Positions 17,883 through 26,672 of a stretch of DNA of 64,000 nucleotides are shown in pieces. Under the pieces are notes generated by a model. That model was not told where the DNA came from, made no database searches, and saw nothing but the letters and a program-made list of their open reading frames with translations. Positions within the stretch are counted from its first letter, which is position 1; every line of letters starts with the position of its first letter. This DNA comes from Micromonospora rubida (lineage in GTDB: Bacteria > Actinomycetota > Actinomycetes > Mycobacteriales > Micromonosporaceae). Position numbers and translations under genes: made by a program. The stretch covers positions 744,001-808,000 of the forward strand of contig NZ_JAAALO010000003.1 in NCBI RefSeq assembly GCF_009908295.1, in the 5' to 3' direction.

Positions 17883-18050
17883 GCGACCGCCGCACGCGGT
17901 CGACCTCGCGCGCCCTCCCCACGCGCCGTCGTGGGGCGGCGGCCTCCCTGGTCCCGATCTTGATCGGGAACACCATGGCCGACGACCAGGCGCCAGGACG
18001 CCCGGCCACCGGCCGGGCGTGACAACCAGGGATCTTGAGGAGTACCCACC
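17883..18050 (+). promoter_or_regulatory. Structured rpsB leader
   Basis: It contains a GACCGC/GCGGTC stem near 17883-17900 and a perfect 7-bp hairpin CCCGATC-TT-GATCGGG at 17953-17968. It ends with a ribosome-binding site TTGAGGAG before the ATG. A leader of this length before a ribosomal protein gene suggests autoregulation by S2, but no published leader family was recognised. Confidence 0.4.
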
Positions 18051-18962
18051 ATGGCCGTCGTGACCATGCGTCAGCTGCTGGAGAGCGGTGTCCACTTCGG
18101 GCACCAGACCCGGCGCTGGAACCCGAAGATGAAGCGCTTCATCATGACCGAGCGCAACGGCATCTACATCATCGACCTGCGCCAGACCCTCGACTACATC
18201 GAGAAGGCGTTCGAGTTCGTCCGCAACACCGTCGCCGAGGGCGGCAGCATTCTCTTCGTCGGCACCAAGAAGCAGGCTCAGGAGGCCATCGCCGAGCAGG
18301 CGACCCGGGTCGGCCAGCCGTACGTGAACCACCGCTGGCTCGGTGGCATGCTGACCAACTTCCAGACGGTGTACAAGCGGCTGCAGCGGATGAAGGAGCT
18401 GGAGGCGCTGGGTGACCTGAGCGGCACCGCCGCCGGTTACACCAAGAAGGAGACCCTGCAGCTCTCCCGCGAGAAGATCAAGCTCACCCGCACCCTGGGT
18501 GGTCTGCGGGACATGCAGAAGCTTCCGGCCGCGGTCTGGATCGTCGACACCAAGAAGGAGCACATCGCCGTCGACGAGGCCCGCAAGCTGGGCATCCCGG
18601 TGATCGCGGTGCTCGACACCAACTGCGACCCGGACGAGGTCGACTTCCCGATCCCGGGCAACGACGACGCGATCCGCTCGGCCGAGCTGCTGACCAGGGT
18701 CGTGGCCGCCGCCGTCGCCGACGGCCTGATCGCCCGTTCCGGCCGTCGCCGGGGCGGCGACGAGAAGCCGGAGCCGGGCCAGGTCGGGACCGACGAGCCG
18801 CTGACCGAGTGGGAGCGCGAGCTGCTCGAGGAGCCGAAGAAGACCGACGAGCAGCCGGCGCAGCAGGTCGAGCAGGTCGAGCAGCAGGCCGAGCCGGTCG
18901 AGCAGCCCGCCCAGCCGGTCGAGCAGCCCGCCGAGCAGCCGGCTGTCGCCGCCGCAGAGTGA
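18051..18962 (+). CDS. rpsB: 30S ribosomal protein S2
   Basis: Small-subunit protein needed for binding S1 and mRNA. Residues 1-235 are a standard uS2 ([18 protein letters not shown], then [11 protein letters not shown] and [18 protein letters not shown]). The last ~65 residues are an acidic tail with Gln/Val/Glu/Pro repeats ([16 protein letters not shown]). The start is set by the GAGGAG ribosome-binding site. It is followed by a perfect hairpin and then tsf. Confidence 0.97.
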   Translation: MAVVTMRQLLESGVHFGHQTRRWNPKMKRFIMTERNGIYIIDLRQTLDYIEKAFEFVRNTVAEGGSILFVGTKKQAQEAIAEQATRVGQPYVNHRWLGGMLTNFQTVYKRLQRMKELEALGDLSGTAAGYTKKETLQLSREKIKLTRTLGGLRDMQKLPAAVWIVDTKKEHIAVDEARKLGIPVIAVLDTNCDPDEVDFPIPGNDDAIRSAELLTRVVAAAVADGLIARSGRRRGGDEKPEPGQVGTDEPLTEWERELLEEPKKTDEQPAQQVEQVEQQAEPVEQPAQPVEQPAEQPAVAAAE

Positions 18963-18970
18963 CCGCACCG

Positions 18971-19010
18971 CCGTTCCCCGCCGTCCGGGAAACCGGACGG
19001 CGGGGAACGG
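18971..19010 (+). terminator. Perfect 18-bp hairpin between rpsB and tsf
   Basis: Arms at 18971-18988 and 18993-19010 with a GAAA tetraloop. It lies 8 bases after the rpsB stop and could lower tsf transcription relative to rpsB or protect the rpsB mRNA end. Confidence 0.75.
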
Positions 19011-19096
19011 CAGGTACGCCGGGCACAGCCGGCCCGGATCCGGCTAACCGGGACCCAGAACATCCCACCCGCTGTCTCAAGACCGAAGAGAGAGTC

Positions 19097-19924
19097 ATGT
19101 CCAACTTCACCGCCGCGGACGTCAAGAAGCTCCGCGACCTCACCGGCGCCGGCATGATGGACTCCAAGAAGGCGCTGACCGAGGCCGAGGGCGACTTCGA
19201 CAAGGCCATCGAGATCCTGCGCGTCAAGGGCGCGAAGGACGTCGGTAAGCGGGCCGGCCGGACGGCCGCCAACGGCTTGATCGCGCACTCGGGCAAGGCG
19301 CTGCTGGAGCTCAACTGCGAGACCGACTTCGTCGCCAAGAACGACGCCTTCATCGCGCTGGCCCAGCAGCTCGTCGAGCACGGCGAAGGCAGCGGCGCGA
19401 ACACCGCCGAGGAGCTGCTCGCCAGCACGATCGACGGTAAGCCGGTCGCCGACCTGATCCAGGAGCAGTCCGCCAAGATCGGCGAGAAGCTGGTGCTCAA
19501 CCGCTTCGGCAAGCTGGACGGCACCGTCGCGGTCTACCTGCACCGCAAGAGCCAGGACCTGCCGCCGGCCGTCGGCGTGCTGGTGGAGTACGCCGGCAAG
19601 ACCGACGAGGCCGGTGACGCCGACGCCCGTGGCGTGGCCATGCAGATCGCCGCGATGCGGCCGAAGTACCTCACCCGCGACGAGGTCCCGGCCGACGTCG
19701 TCGAGGCCGAGCGGCGCATCGCCGAGCAGACCGCCCGCGAGGAGAACAAGCCCGAGGTGGCGCTGCCGAAGATCATCGAGGGCCGGGTCAACGCCTTCTT
19801 CAAGGACTACGTCCTGGTCGAGCAGGCGTCGGTCGCCGACAACAAGAAGGCCGTGAAGCAGCTGCTGGCCGAGGCCGGCATCGAGGTGACCCGCTTCCTG
19901 CGGTTCGAGGTCGGCCAGGCCTGA
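19097..19924 (+). CDS. tsf: Elongation factor Ts
   Basis: Guanine-nucleotide exchange factor that recycles EF-Tu. The 275-residue chain begins [20 protein letters not shown], a UBA-like helical start. The TDFVAKND motif follows near residue 75, then the dimerisation-type core, and the chain ends [15 protein letters not shown] ([13 protein letters not shown]). The ribosome-binding site GAGAG lies six bases before the ATG. It is 134 bases downstream of rpsB beyond a strong hairpin, and is followed by its own terminator. Confidence 0.97.
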   Translation: MSNFTAADVKKLRDLTGAGMMDSKKALTEAEGDFDKAIEILRVKGAKDVGKRAGRTAANGLIAHSGKALLELNCETDFVAKNDAFIALAQQLVEHGEGSGANTAEELLASTIDGKPVADLIQEQSAKIGEKLVLNRFGKLDGTVAVYLHRKSQDLPPAVGVLVEYAGKTDEAGDADARGVAMQIAAMRPKYLTRDEVPADVVEAERRIAEQTAREENKPEVALPKIIEGRVNAFFKDYVLVEQASVADNKKAVKQLLAEAGIEVTRFLRFEVGQA

Positions 19925-19970
19925 GCCGCCGGTCGGGCGTGATTCGCCCGCGGGCAGGGAACGTCGACGA

Positions 19971-20010
19971 GGAGGCCGCTGGTGTACGTGACAGGCACCG
20001 CGGCCTCCTT
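19971..20010 (+). terminator. Hairpin terminator after tsf
   Basis: A 9-bp stem GGAGGCCGC/GCGGCCTCC (19971-19979 with 20000-20008) continues past a bulged T into GGTG/CACC and is followed by TT. Confidence 0.6.
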
Positions 20011-20084
20011 GTCGCATAAGGTCAGCGACGGCAGGTACGCGGTAACCGGCGCACGTGGGGTGCGCGTGGGGAGGGACGGGGCGG

Positions 20085-20852
20085 ATGACGCAGGTTGTTG
20101 GTGACCGGAGCCTGGAGGCGGACGATCCGACCGCCCCACCGCCCGGCCGGGCCCGTCGGGTGGTGCTGAAGCTCTCCGGCGAGGTCTTCGGCGGCGGGGC
20201 GATCGGCGTCGACCCGGACGTCGTGCAGGCCATCGCCCGGCAGATCGCCACCGTGGTCCGTCGCGGCGTGCAGGTCTCGGTGGTGGTCGGCGGCGGCAAC
20301 TTCTTCCGCGGCGCGGAGCTGCAGAAGCGCGGGATGGACCGGGCCCGCGCCGACTACATGGGCATGCTGGGCACCGTGATGAACTGCCTCGCCCTCCAGG
20401 ACTTCCTGGAGAAGGAGGGCATCGAGACCCGGGTGCAGAGCGCGATCACGATGGCCCAGGTCGCCGAGCCGTACATCCCGCTGCGCGCCATCCGGCACCT
20501 GGAGAAGGGCCGCGTGGTCATCTTCGGTGCCGGCGCGGGCATGCCGTACTTCTCCACCGACACCGTGGCCGCCCAGCGCGCGCTGGAGATCCGCGCCGAC
20601 GTGGTGTTGATGAGCAAGAACGGTGTGGACGGCGTCTACTCCGCCGACCCCCGGATCGACCCGACCGCCAGCAAGTTCGACTCGATCACCTTCTCCGAGG
20701 TGCTGCGCCGCAACCTGCGGGTGGCCGACGCCGCCGCGTTCAGCCTGTGCATGGAGAACGGCCTGCCGATGCTGGTCTTCGGCGCGCAGGGCGAGGACAC
20801 GATCATCCGTGCGGTGGGTGGCGACAAGATCGGCACCCTGATCACCGCCTGA
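20085..20852 (+). CDS. pyrH: UMP kinase
   Basis: Phosphorylates UMP to UDP in pyrimidine synthesis. The 255-residue protein carries the amino-acid-kinase fold with [23 protein letters not shown] and [15 protein letters not shown]. The first ~25 residues are a variable actinobacterial extension. The GAGGGACGGGG ribosome-binding site selects the ATG at 20085. It is followed by frr after 81 bases, the usual pyrH-frr pairing. Confidence 0.96.
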   Translation: MTQVVGDRSLEADDPTAPPPGRARRVVLKLSGEVFGGGAIGVDPDVVQAIARQIATVVRRGVQVSVVVGGGNFFRGAELQKRGMDRARADYMGMLGTVMNCLALQDFLEKEGIETRVQSAITMAQVAEPYIPLRAIRHLEKGRVVIFGAGAGMPYFSTDTVAAQRALEIRADVVLMSKNGVDGVYSADPRIDPTASKFDSITFSEVLRRNLRVADAAAFSLCMENGLPMLVFGAQGEDTIIRAVGGDKIGTLITA

Positions 20853-20933
20853 GGGGCCGGCGGCCGGCGAGCGGCGGTCCTCCGACACGACAGCACAGCC
20901 CACCACGAACACAAGAAGGAGGCGAGGAGACCG

Positions 20934-21491
20934 GTGATCGACGACACCCTCCTCGAGGCTGAGGAGAAGATGGAGCGTGCGATCGAGCACGCCAAGGAGG
21001 AGTTCGGCGCCATCCGCACCGGTCGCGCCAACGCCGCCATGTTCTCCAAGGTCATCATCGACTACTACGGCACCCCGACGCCGCTGCCCCAGATGGCGTC
21101 CATCGGGGTCCCCGAGCCACGCATGGCGATCATCAAGCCGTACGACAACTCGCAGATCAACGCCATGGAGAGGGCGATCCGCGACTCCGACCTCGGCTTG
21201 AACCCGAACAACGAGGGCAACCAGCTGCGCATCCTGCTCCCGCAGATGACCGAGGAGCGGCGCCGCGAGATGATCAAGGTCGCCCGGCACAAGGGCGAGG
21301 AGGCCAAGGTGGCCATCCGCAACATTCGCCGCAAGGGCAAGGAAGAGCTGGACCGGCTCGTCAAGGACGGCGAGGTCGGCGAGGACGACGGCCGCCGCGC
21401 CGAGAAGGACCTCGACGACCTGACCCAGAAGTACGTCGCAAGCGTCGACGATCTGGTCAAGCACAAGGAGACCGAGCTTCTGGAGGTCTGA
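20934..21491 (+). CDS. frr: Ribosome recycling factor
   Basis: Splits post-termination ribosomes with EF-G. The 185-residue three-helix bundle has [11 protein letters not shown] near residue 27, [14 protein letters not shown] and the C-terminal helix [19 protein letters not shown]. The start is GTG with an AAGGAGGCGAGG ribosome-binding site. It is probably co-transcribed with pyrH. Confidence 0.97.
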   Translation: MIDDTLLEAEEKMERAIEHAKEEFGAIRTGRANAAMFSKVIIDYYGTPTPLPQMASIGVPEPRMAIIKPYDNSQINAMERAIRDSDLGLNPNNEGNQLRILLPQMTEERRREMIKVARHKGEEAKVAIRNIRRKGKEELDRLVKDGEVGEDDGRRAEKDLDDLTQKYVASVDDLVKHKETELLEV

Positions 21492-21861
21492 TTCGGGGCC
21501 GGCCCGGGCCGGTCGCGTGACCTGCCGTGGCACCGGTGTGCCGTCGCCGTCGGGCGGCGGGACGCCGGTGCCTTCGTCGTCGCGGGTCGTCGCGTCCCCT
21601 GCGGGGCGGACACTGGGCCAGCACCCGGGCCTTTGCCGGGCGAGGAGTCCCGTGCACCGTCGCCGGCGGTGCGGGTGGCCCATCGTCCGCCCGGTCCGGG
21701 CGGGCGGTGCAGTAGGCTCGGCACGATTCCGGCCACCACGCGGTTAACGGCCGGAACCGGCCGGCCGTCGGGCCGGTCAACCGGACGGAACAGTCGTCGT
21801 AGGGGATGGTCTTGGTCGTACGTCATGTGGTGAACCCCGTACCGCGTCCGTTCGGTGCGTG
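21492..21861. other. 370-bp gap between frr and cdsA
   Basis: No convincing gene. It holds GC-rich inverted segments and a possible promoter at 21713 for cdsA, giving a leader of about 140 nt. Confidence 0.5.
21713..21718 (+). promoter_or_regulatory. Possible -10 box (TAGGCT) for cdsA
   Basis: TAGGCT within CAGTAGGCTCGG, the same core seen at other promoters in this window. Confidence 0.35.
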
Positions 21862-23235
21862 ATGTCCCACCTCGACCCCTACCGCAGCGCCGAGCCCCGA
21901 AGCTGGGACCGGCCGGACGCCCCTGCCGCGCTTCCCTGGCCCGACCGTGACCTCGAACCAGGGCAGTGGGCCCACAGCGCCGCCACCGACGCGTACGCGT
22001 CCTCTGCTCCCGACACGCTCGACGCCTCCGAGGCCGACCCGATCGCGCCGGCCGCGACCGGTGCGTCCGAGCCCGGGGGCCGGGCCGAGCCGCGCCGGCT
22101 GGGGCCGCTCGACGCGGACCCCACCGACCCGTACGGCATCCGCCCGCTGCCCGGCGACGACGAGCCGGTCTGGCCCGGCCTCCCCGACATCGGGGACCTG
22201 GATCACGCCGACTGGGGCCGGCAGACCGGCCCGGGGCGCCCCGCCGGCCCGGCCGACGAGCCCCTCGGACACGAGTCGGCCCTGCCGCCATACCGGCCGG
22301 AGGAGCCCTCCGCGACGGTGGCCGGCGGTGGCGCGGAGCCGGAACGGCCCCGGGGTCGGCGGCAGCCCGGGCGTCGGCGGGCCAGCGCGGACCGGCCGCC
22401 CACCCGGCAGGCGCCGCCCAGCCGAGCGGGGCGCAACCTGCCCGCCGCGATCGGGGTGGGCGTCGGTCTCGGCACTCTCGTGCTGGTGCCACTCTTCTTC
22501 TACCTGCCCGCCTTCCTGTTCGTCCTCGCCGCCGCCATCGCGGTCGGCACCTGGGAGATGGTCCGGGCGGTTCGCCGTGGCGGGGCACACCCGCCGCTGG
22601 TGCCGCTGCTCACCGGCGGCGTGCTCACGGTCGGGCTGGCCTGGTTCGCCGGCCCCGACGCGCTCAGCCTCGGCCTGCTGGTGACCGTGCTGGGCACGAT
22701 GATCTGGCGGCTGGGGGACGGCCCGGGCAACTACCAGCGTGACCTGACGGCGGCCACCCTGATCGCGGTCTACGTGCCGTTCCTCGGCGGGTTCGCGGCG
22801 ATGCTCGCCGCAGCGCCCGGCGACGGGCACCTGCGGGTGCTGGTCACCCTGGTCGGGGTGGTGCTCTCCGACACCGGCGGGTACGCCGCCGGGGCCAACT
22901 TCGGCAAGCACCCGATGGCCCCCTCGATCAGCCCGAAGAAGTCCTGGGAGGGCTTCGCCGGTTCGGTCACCGCCGCCGCCCTCGGCAGCGCTTTGCTGAT
23001 CTGGCTGCTGTTCGACGTGGCCCCCTGGTGGGGCGCGCTGTTCGGGGTGGCCGTCTCCTGCGCGGCGGTCCTCGGCGACCTGGCGGAGTCCATGATCAAG
23101 CGGGACCTCGGCGTGAAGGACATGAGCAACCTGCTGCCCGGCCACGGTGGCCTGATGGACCGCCTCGACTCGATTCTGTTCGCGGTTCCCACCGCGTACC
23201 TGCTGCTGGCGGTGTTCGTGCCGGTGGTGGGCTGA
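21862..23235 (+). CDS. cdsA: Phosphatidate cytidylyltransferase
   Basis: Makes CDP-diacylglycerol from phosphatidate and CTP, the branch point of phospholipid synthesis. Residues 1-190 of the 457-residue chain are a Pro/Asp/Ala-rich disordered extension. About eight membrane helices follow from [20 protein letters not shown] onward. The family signature lies in [10 protein letters not shown], and [19 protein letters not shown] to GGLMDRLDS lies near the C-terminus. The start could be the GTG at 21859, one codon earlier. The N-terminal extension is lineage-specific. Confidence 0.95.
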   Translation: MSHLDPYRSAEPRSWDRPDAPAALPWPDRDLEPGQWAHSAATDAYASSAPDTLDASEADPIAPAATGASEPGGRAEPRRLGPLDADPTDPYGIRPLPGDDEPVWPGLPDIGDLDHADWGRQTGPGRPAGPADEPLGHESALPPYRPEEPSATVAGGGAEPERPRGRRQPGRRRASADRPPTRQAPPSRAGRNLPAAIGVGVGLGTLVLVPLFFYLPAFLFVLAAAIAVGTWEMVRAVRRGGAHPPLVPLLTGGVLTVGLAWFAGPDALSLGLLVTVLGTMIWRLGDGPGNYQRDLTAATLIAVYVPFLGGFAAMLAAAPGDGHLRVLVTLVGVVLSDTGGYAAGANFGKHPMAPSISPKKSWEGFAGSVTAAALGSALLIWLLFDVAPWWGALFGVAVSCAAVLGDLAESMIKRDLGVKDMSNLLPGHGGLMDRLDSILFAVPTAYLLLAVFVPVVG

Positions 23236-23339
23236 GGCATGGATCACGCCGGGCACCCCGTGCCGACCGCCCGGTCGGGGGCGATTCGGCACCTCCGGCC
23301 AGGTGTGTCGTCCGTTCGGCGTGGGAGACTGGGAGCGCC

Positions 23340-24491
23340 ATGACGAGCCTTCCGCTGATTCCTGTCGCCCCGGACGCCCCCGCCGCACGCCGTGCGGCCA
23401 TGCCGCCCCGCCACCTCGCCGACTTCGACCTGGCCGGTCGGCAGGCGCTGGTCACCGAGCTGGGCGAGCCGGCGTTCCGCGCGAAGCAGATTTCCACCCA
23501 CTACTTCGGCCGGCTGGTCCGCGACCCCGCGGGGATGACCGACCTGCCCGCCGCCACCCGGGACCGGCTGGCCGGTGCGCTGTTGCCGACCCTGCTCACC
23601 CCGGTCCGCGAGCTGGCCTGCGACGACGGGGCCACCCGCAAGGCGCTCTGGCGGCTGCACGACGGCTCGTTGGTGGAGAGCGTGCTGATGGGCTACCCGG
23701 ACCGGGTCACCGTCTGCATCTCCAGCCAGGCCGGCTGCGGGATGGCCTGCCCGTTCTGCGCGACCGGCCAGGCCGGTCTGACCCGTAACCTTTCCACCGC
23801 CGAGATCGTCGACCAGGCGGTCTACCTGGCCGGCGTGGCCGCCTCCGGCGCGGTCGCCGGCTCTCCGCCGCGGCTGTCCCACGTCGTGTTCATGGGGATG
23901 GGCGAGCCGCTGGCCAACTACTCGCGGGTGATCGCGGCGATCCGCCGGCTGGTCGCCCCCGCCCCGGAGGGGCTCGGGTTGTCCCAGCGACACATCACCC
24001 TCTCCACGGTCGGCCTGGTCCCGGCCATTCGCCGCCTGACCAGCGAAGACCTGTCGGTGACCCTTGCGTTGTCCCTGCACGCGCCCGATGATGAGCTGCG
24101 CGACGAGCTCGTGCCGGTCAACCAGCGCTGGAAGGTGGCCGAGGTGCTGGACGCAGCGTGGGACTACGCCGCCCAGACGGGGCGCCGGGTGTCCATCGAG
24201 TACGCGATGATCAAGGACGTGAACGACCAGCCGTGGCGGGCAGACCTCCTCGGTCGGTTGCTGGCCGGCAAGCTGACCCACGTCAACCTCATCCCGCTCA
24301 ACCCGACCCCGGGCAGCCGGTGGGACGCGAGTCCCAAGCCGGTCGAGCGGGAGTTCGTTCGGCGCCTGCGCGCCGCCGGGGTGTCCACGACGGTGCGGGA
24401 CACCCGGGGGCGCGAGATCGACGGCGCCTGCGGGCAGCTCGCGGCGGCCGAGGACAACGACACCGACGCGCCGCAGGAGGCGGCGGCGTGA
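23340..24491 (+). CDS. rlmN: Dual-specificity 23S rRNA/tRNA adenine-C2 methyltransferase
   Basis: Radical-SAM enzyme that methylates A2503 of 23S rRNA and A37 of some tRNAs. The [4Fe-4S] cluster ligands are Cys133, Cys137 and Cys140 in CGMACPFC. A glycine-rich [10 protein letters not shown] element follows, and the mechanistic Cys364 sits in DGACGQL. The 383-residue length is normal. It lies between cdsA and the DivIVA-domain gene, the usual actinobacterial order. Confidence 0.95.
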   Translation: MTSLPLIPVAPDAPAARRAAMPPRHLADFDLAGRQALVTELGEPAFRAKQISTHYFGRLVRDPAGMTDLPAATRDRLAGALLPTLLTPVRELACDDGATRKALWRLHDGSLVESVLMGYPDRVTVCISSQAGCGMACPFCATGQAGLTRNLSTAEIVDQAVYLAGVAASGAVAGSPPRLSHVVFMGMGEPLANYSRVIAAIRRLVAPAPEGLGLSQRHITLSTVGLVPAIRRLTSEDLSVTLALSLHAPDDELRDELVPVNQRWKVAEVLDAAWDYAAQTGRRVSIEYAMIKDVNDQPWRADLLGRLLAGKLTHVNLIPLNPTPGSRWDASPKPVEREFVRRLRAAGVSTTVRDTRGREIDGACGQLAAAEDNDTDAPQEAAA

Positions 24492-24522
24492 CCGGGCGTA
24501 GCGAACGAGACCAGGAGACATA

Positions 24523-26019
24523 GTGGCGAGTCAGGGTCAGCGTTTCCGGCGTAAGGCGCTCCGTCGGGGCTACAAGGTCGACGAGGTGGACGCCTTCCTG
24601 GACCGGGTCGAGGCGACACTCGCCGGACAGCCGGTCGGCGCGCCCGTGGCCTCCCAGGAGGTCCATGACGTCGTCTTCCGGGTCCGCTTCAACGGCTACG
24701 ACGAGTGGCAGGTCGACCTGCACCTCGACCGGGTCGAGCGGCAGCTGGCCGAGCTGGAGGAGCGCGGGGGCGTGGTCAGCCGTGGCACCGACTCCGGGAT
24801 GTCCGACCGACTCGGCGCGGCGAACCGAATAGGCCCGCCGATGCGCGATGACCGTGGCCCTGGCCCGATGCGTGACGATCGGGGCCCCGTGCCGATGCGT
24901 GGCGATCGGGGCCCTGGCCCGATGCGTGGCGACCGGGGGCCCGTGCCGATGCACGACGATCGTGGCCCGGTGCCGATGCACGACGATCGGGGCCCTGGCC
25001 CGATGCGTGGCGACCGGGGCCCCGTGCCGATGCACGACGATCGTGGCCCGGTGCCGATGCACGACGATCGGGGCCCTGGCCCGATGCGTGACGATCGTGG
25101 CGCGGTGCCGATGCGTGGCGATCGCGGCCCGGTGCCGATGCACGACGACCGCAGCCCGGTGCCGATGCGTGGCGATCGTGGCCCTGGCCCGATGCACGAC
25201 GATCGGGGCCCGGTGCCGATGCGTGACGACCGTGGCCCCGGGCCCGTGCCGCCCCGACCGATGCCCGCGCAGGCCGGTCCGCCCGCCGACCGGTACGGCC
25301 GCTACGACGAGCCGAGCGGCGCCTTCGCCGCCGGCGGCTACGACGCCCCGCATGGCGGGTACGACACCCCACGAGGTCCGGGCGGCCCTGGCCCGATGGG
25401 CCCTGGCGGCCCCGGCCCGATGGGTCCCGGCGGCCCCGGCCCGGGACATGGCGGCCCCCCGCTGCGGGGCCTGCCCGCCGGGCCGGGCGGCTACGGCCCG
25501 GACGACCGGTTCGACGGCTTCGAGGCGGGCCGGCACGGTCGGGCCGACATGACCGCCGAGATCCGGATGCCCGAGCGGGACCTACGTGAGCTGCGCGGTC
25601 GCGGCCCGGCCGCTCCGCCGCCCCTGCCACATCAGCCGCTCGGTGGCCCGCCGATGGCCGGGCCGCCCCCGATCGGTGGCCCGCCGGTTGGTGGCCCGCC
25701 CCCGATCGGTGGCCCGCCGGTTGGTGGCCCGCCGCCGATGGCCGGCCCGCCGATGGCCGGCCCCCCCGGCAGCGACCTCCACCGCGTGGACCAGATCCGC
25801 CGCAGCTTCGAGGTGCGCCGCTTCGGCAGCGGGTACGACCCGGAGCAGGTCGACCGACTCTTCGACGGCATCCTCGGCGGCATGACCGGCCGAGGCCCGA
25901 TGCCGGTCAACCCGAAGGACCTGGACACCCTGCGGTTCGGCCTGGTGCCCGGCGGCTACTTCGAGGCGGAGGTCGACGCGGCGCTGAAGGATGTCCAGGA
26001 CATCCTCTTCGGTCGCTGA
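24523..26019 (+). CDS. DivIVA-domain protein with 15 nonapeptide repeats
   Basis: The 498-residue protein has short DivIVA-like segments at both ends. Residues 7-29 (FRRKALRRGYKVDEVDAFLDRV) and 46-75 form a tandem pair, and a third (FEVRRFGSGYDPEQVDRLFDGI) lies near residue 430. Residues 107-241 are fifteen tandem units of nine residues, consensus M-[RH]-[DG]-D-R-G-P-[GV]-P. A Gly/Pro-rich stretch follows with GGPPMAG and PPIGG units. DivIVA proteins sense membrane curvature and organise polar growth; the repeat spacer is presumably disordered. The GTG start has an AGGAG ribosome-binding site. A hairpin terminator follows. The function is inferred only from the domains. Confidence 0.82.
   Translation: MASQGQRFRRKALRRGYKVDEVDAFLDRVEATLAGQPVGAPVASQEVHDVVFRVRFNGYDEWQVDLHLDRVERQLAELEERGGVVSRGTDSGMSDRLGAANRIGPPMRDDRGPGPMRDDRGPVPMRGDRGPGPMRGDRGPVPMHDDRGPVPMHDDRGPGPMRGDRGPVPMHDDRGPVPMHDDRGPGPMRDDRGAVPMRGDRGPVPMHDDRSPVPMRGDRGPGPMHDDRGPVPMRDDRGPGPVPPRPMPAQAGPPADRYGRYDEPSGAFAAGGYDAPHGGYDTPRGPGGPGPMGPGGPGPMGPGGPGPGHGGPPLRGLPAGPGGYGPDDRFDGFEAGRHGRADMTAEIRMPERDLRELRGRGPAAPPPLPHQPLGGPPMAGPPPIGGPPVGGPPPIGGPPVGGPPPMAGPPMAGPPGSDLHRVDQIRRSFEVRRFGSGYDPEQVDRLFDGILGGMTGRGPMPVNPKDLDTLRFGLVPGGYFEAEVDAALKDVQDILFGR
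24841..25245 (+). repeat. 27-bp tandem repeat x15, in frame
   Basis: Fifteen uninterrupted 27-bp units each start at an ATG (24841, 24868 and so on to 25219). Copies differ in a few positions that switch Arg/His, Asp/Gly and Gly/Val. The period keeps the frame, so copy-number change would lengthen or shorten the protein without breaking it. Confidence 0.92.
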
Positions 26020-26050
26020 CTGGCCGGCGGGTCCCGCCGACGACGTACGA

Positions 26051-26090
26051 CGAGGGCCCGCCCCCTGTTCAGCAGGGTGACGGGCCCTCG
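26051..26090. terminator. Bidirectional hairpin terminator
   Basis: A 10-bp outer stem (26051-26060 with 26081-26090) and an inner CCCTG/CAGGG stem (26063-26067 with 26073-26077). It lies between the convergent DivIVA-domain and DUF2631-like genes. Confidence 0.7.
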
Positions 26091-26124
26091 ATGCCTGACG
26101 GGGTCGGCGGGCGGCCGGTCGTGG

Positions 26125-26346
26125 TCAGGAGCGCAGGCCGTTGCGCCGCAGCACCGCGTCGCCGATGACAACGGCCAGCAGCAGCACGGCCAGGCCGACC
26201 AGCCAGATGTCCTCGACCCTGCCCTCGTGGTTGCCGCACAGCATCGCCAGCAACGCCAGCGCGGAGAGCACCGCGCCGATCCGCCCCGCCTTCCGGTGCC
26301 CGGGCTTGTGCTGATCTGGCGACGTCACCGGCTCGCTTCCTGCCAC
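26125..26346 (-). CDS. Small membrane protein, DUF2631-like
   Basis: A 73-residue protein with two hydrophobic helices (about residues 25-40 and 49-65) and the N-terminal pattern EPVTSPDQHKPGHRKAGRIG, followed by GNHEGRVEDIW between the helices. This resembles DUF2631 proteins of actinobacteria, whose function is unknown. A well-spaced GGAAGGACC ribosome-binding site selects the GTG at 26346 rather than the longer frame to 26511. In related chromosomes such a gene lies close to dxr; here the accessory block separates them. Confidence 0.7.
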   Translation of the reverse strand: MAGSEPVTSPDQHKPGHRKAGRIGAVLSALALLAMLCGNHEGRVEDIWLVGLAVLLLAVVIGDAVLRRNGLRS

Positions 26347-26672
26347 TGTCGGTCCTTCCCTCGCGATCGGATCTCCGGTTAGTCTGGCACGCCCCGCGCC
26401 TGGCCCCGTCCGGTGGGGGTTTCCCGGTGTCCGGAGCTCAGGCTCGTCTCTTGGGGCCGGCCCGCCTGGGATGGGACGGATCGGCCGCAGGGCCCGGATC
26501 CGGCCCACCATCGGCCGTCGGGTGCCGGGTGTCGCTCATCGTCGGGTGCGTCCGCCGTCGGGTGCCGTCCGGCCCGGGCCGGACGGCACTACCGGCGTCG
26601 CGGGCTGTCGACGACACTGCCTCCGGTAGCGTTCTGGCGTACACCTTGATTGCCTTTTTGAGGGGGACTGCG

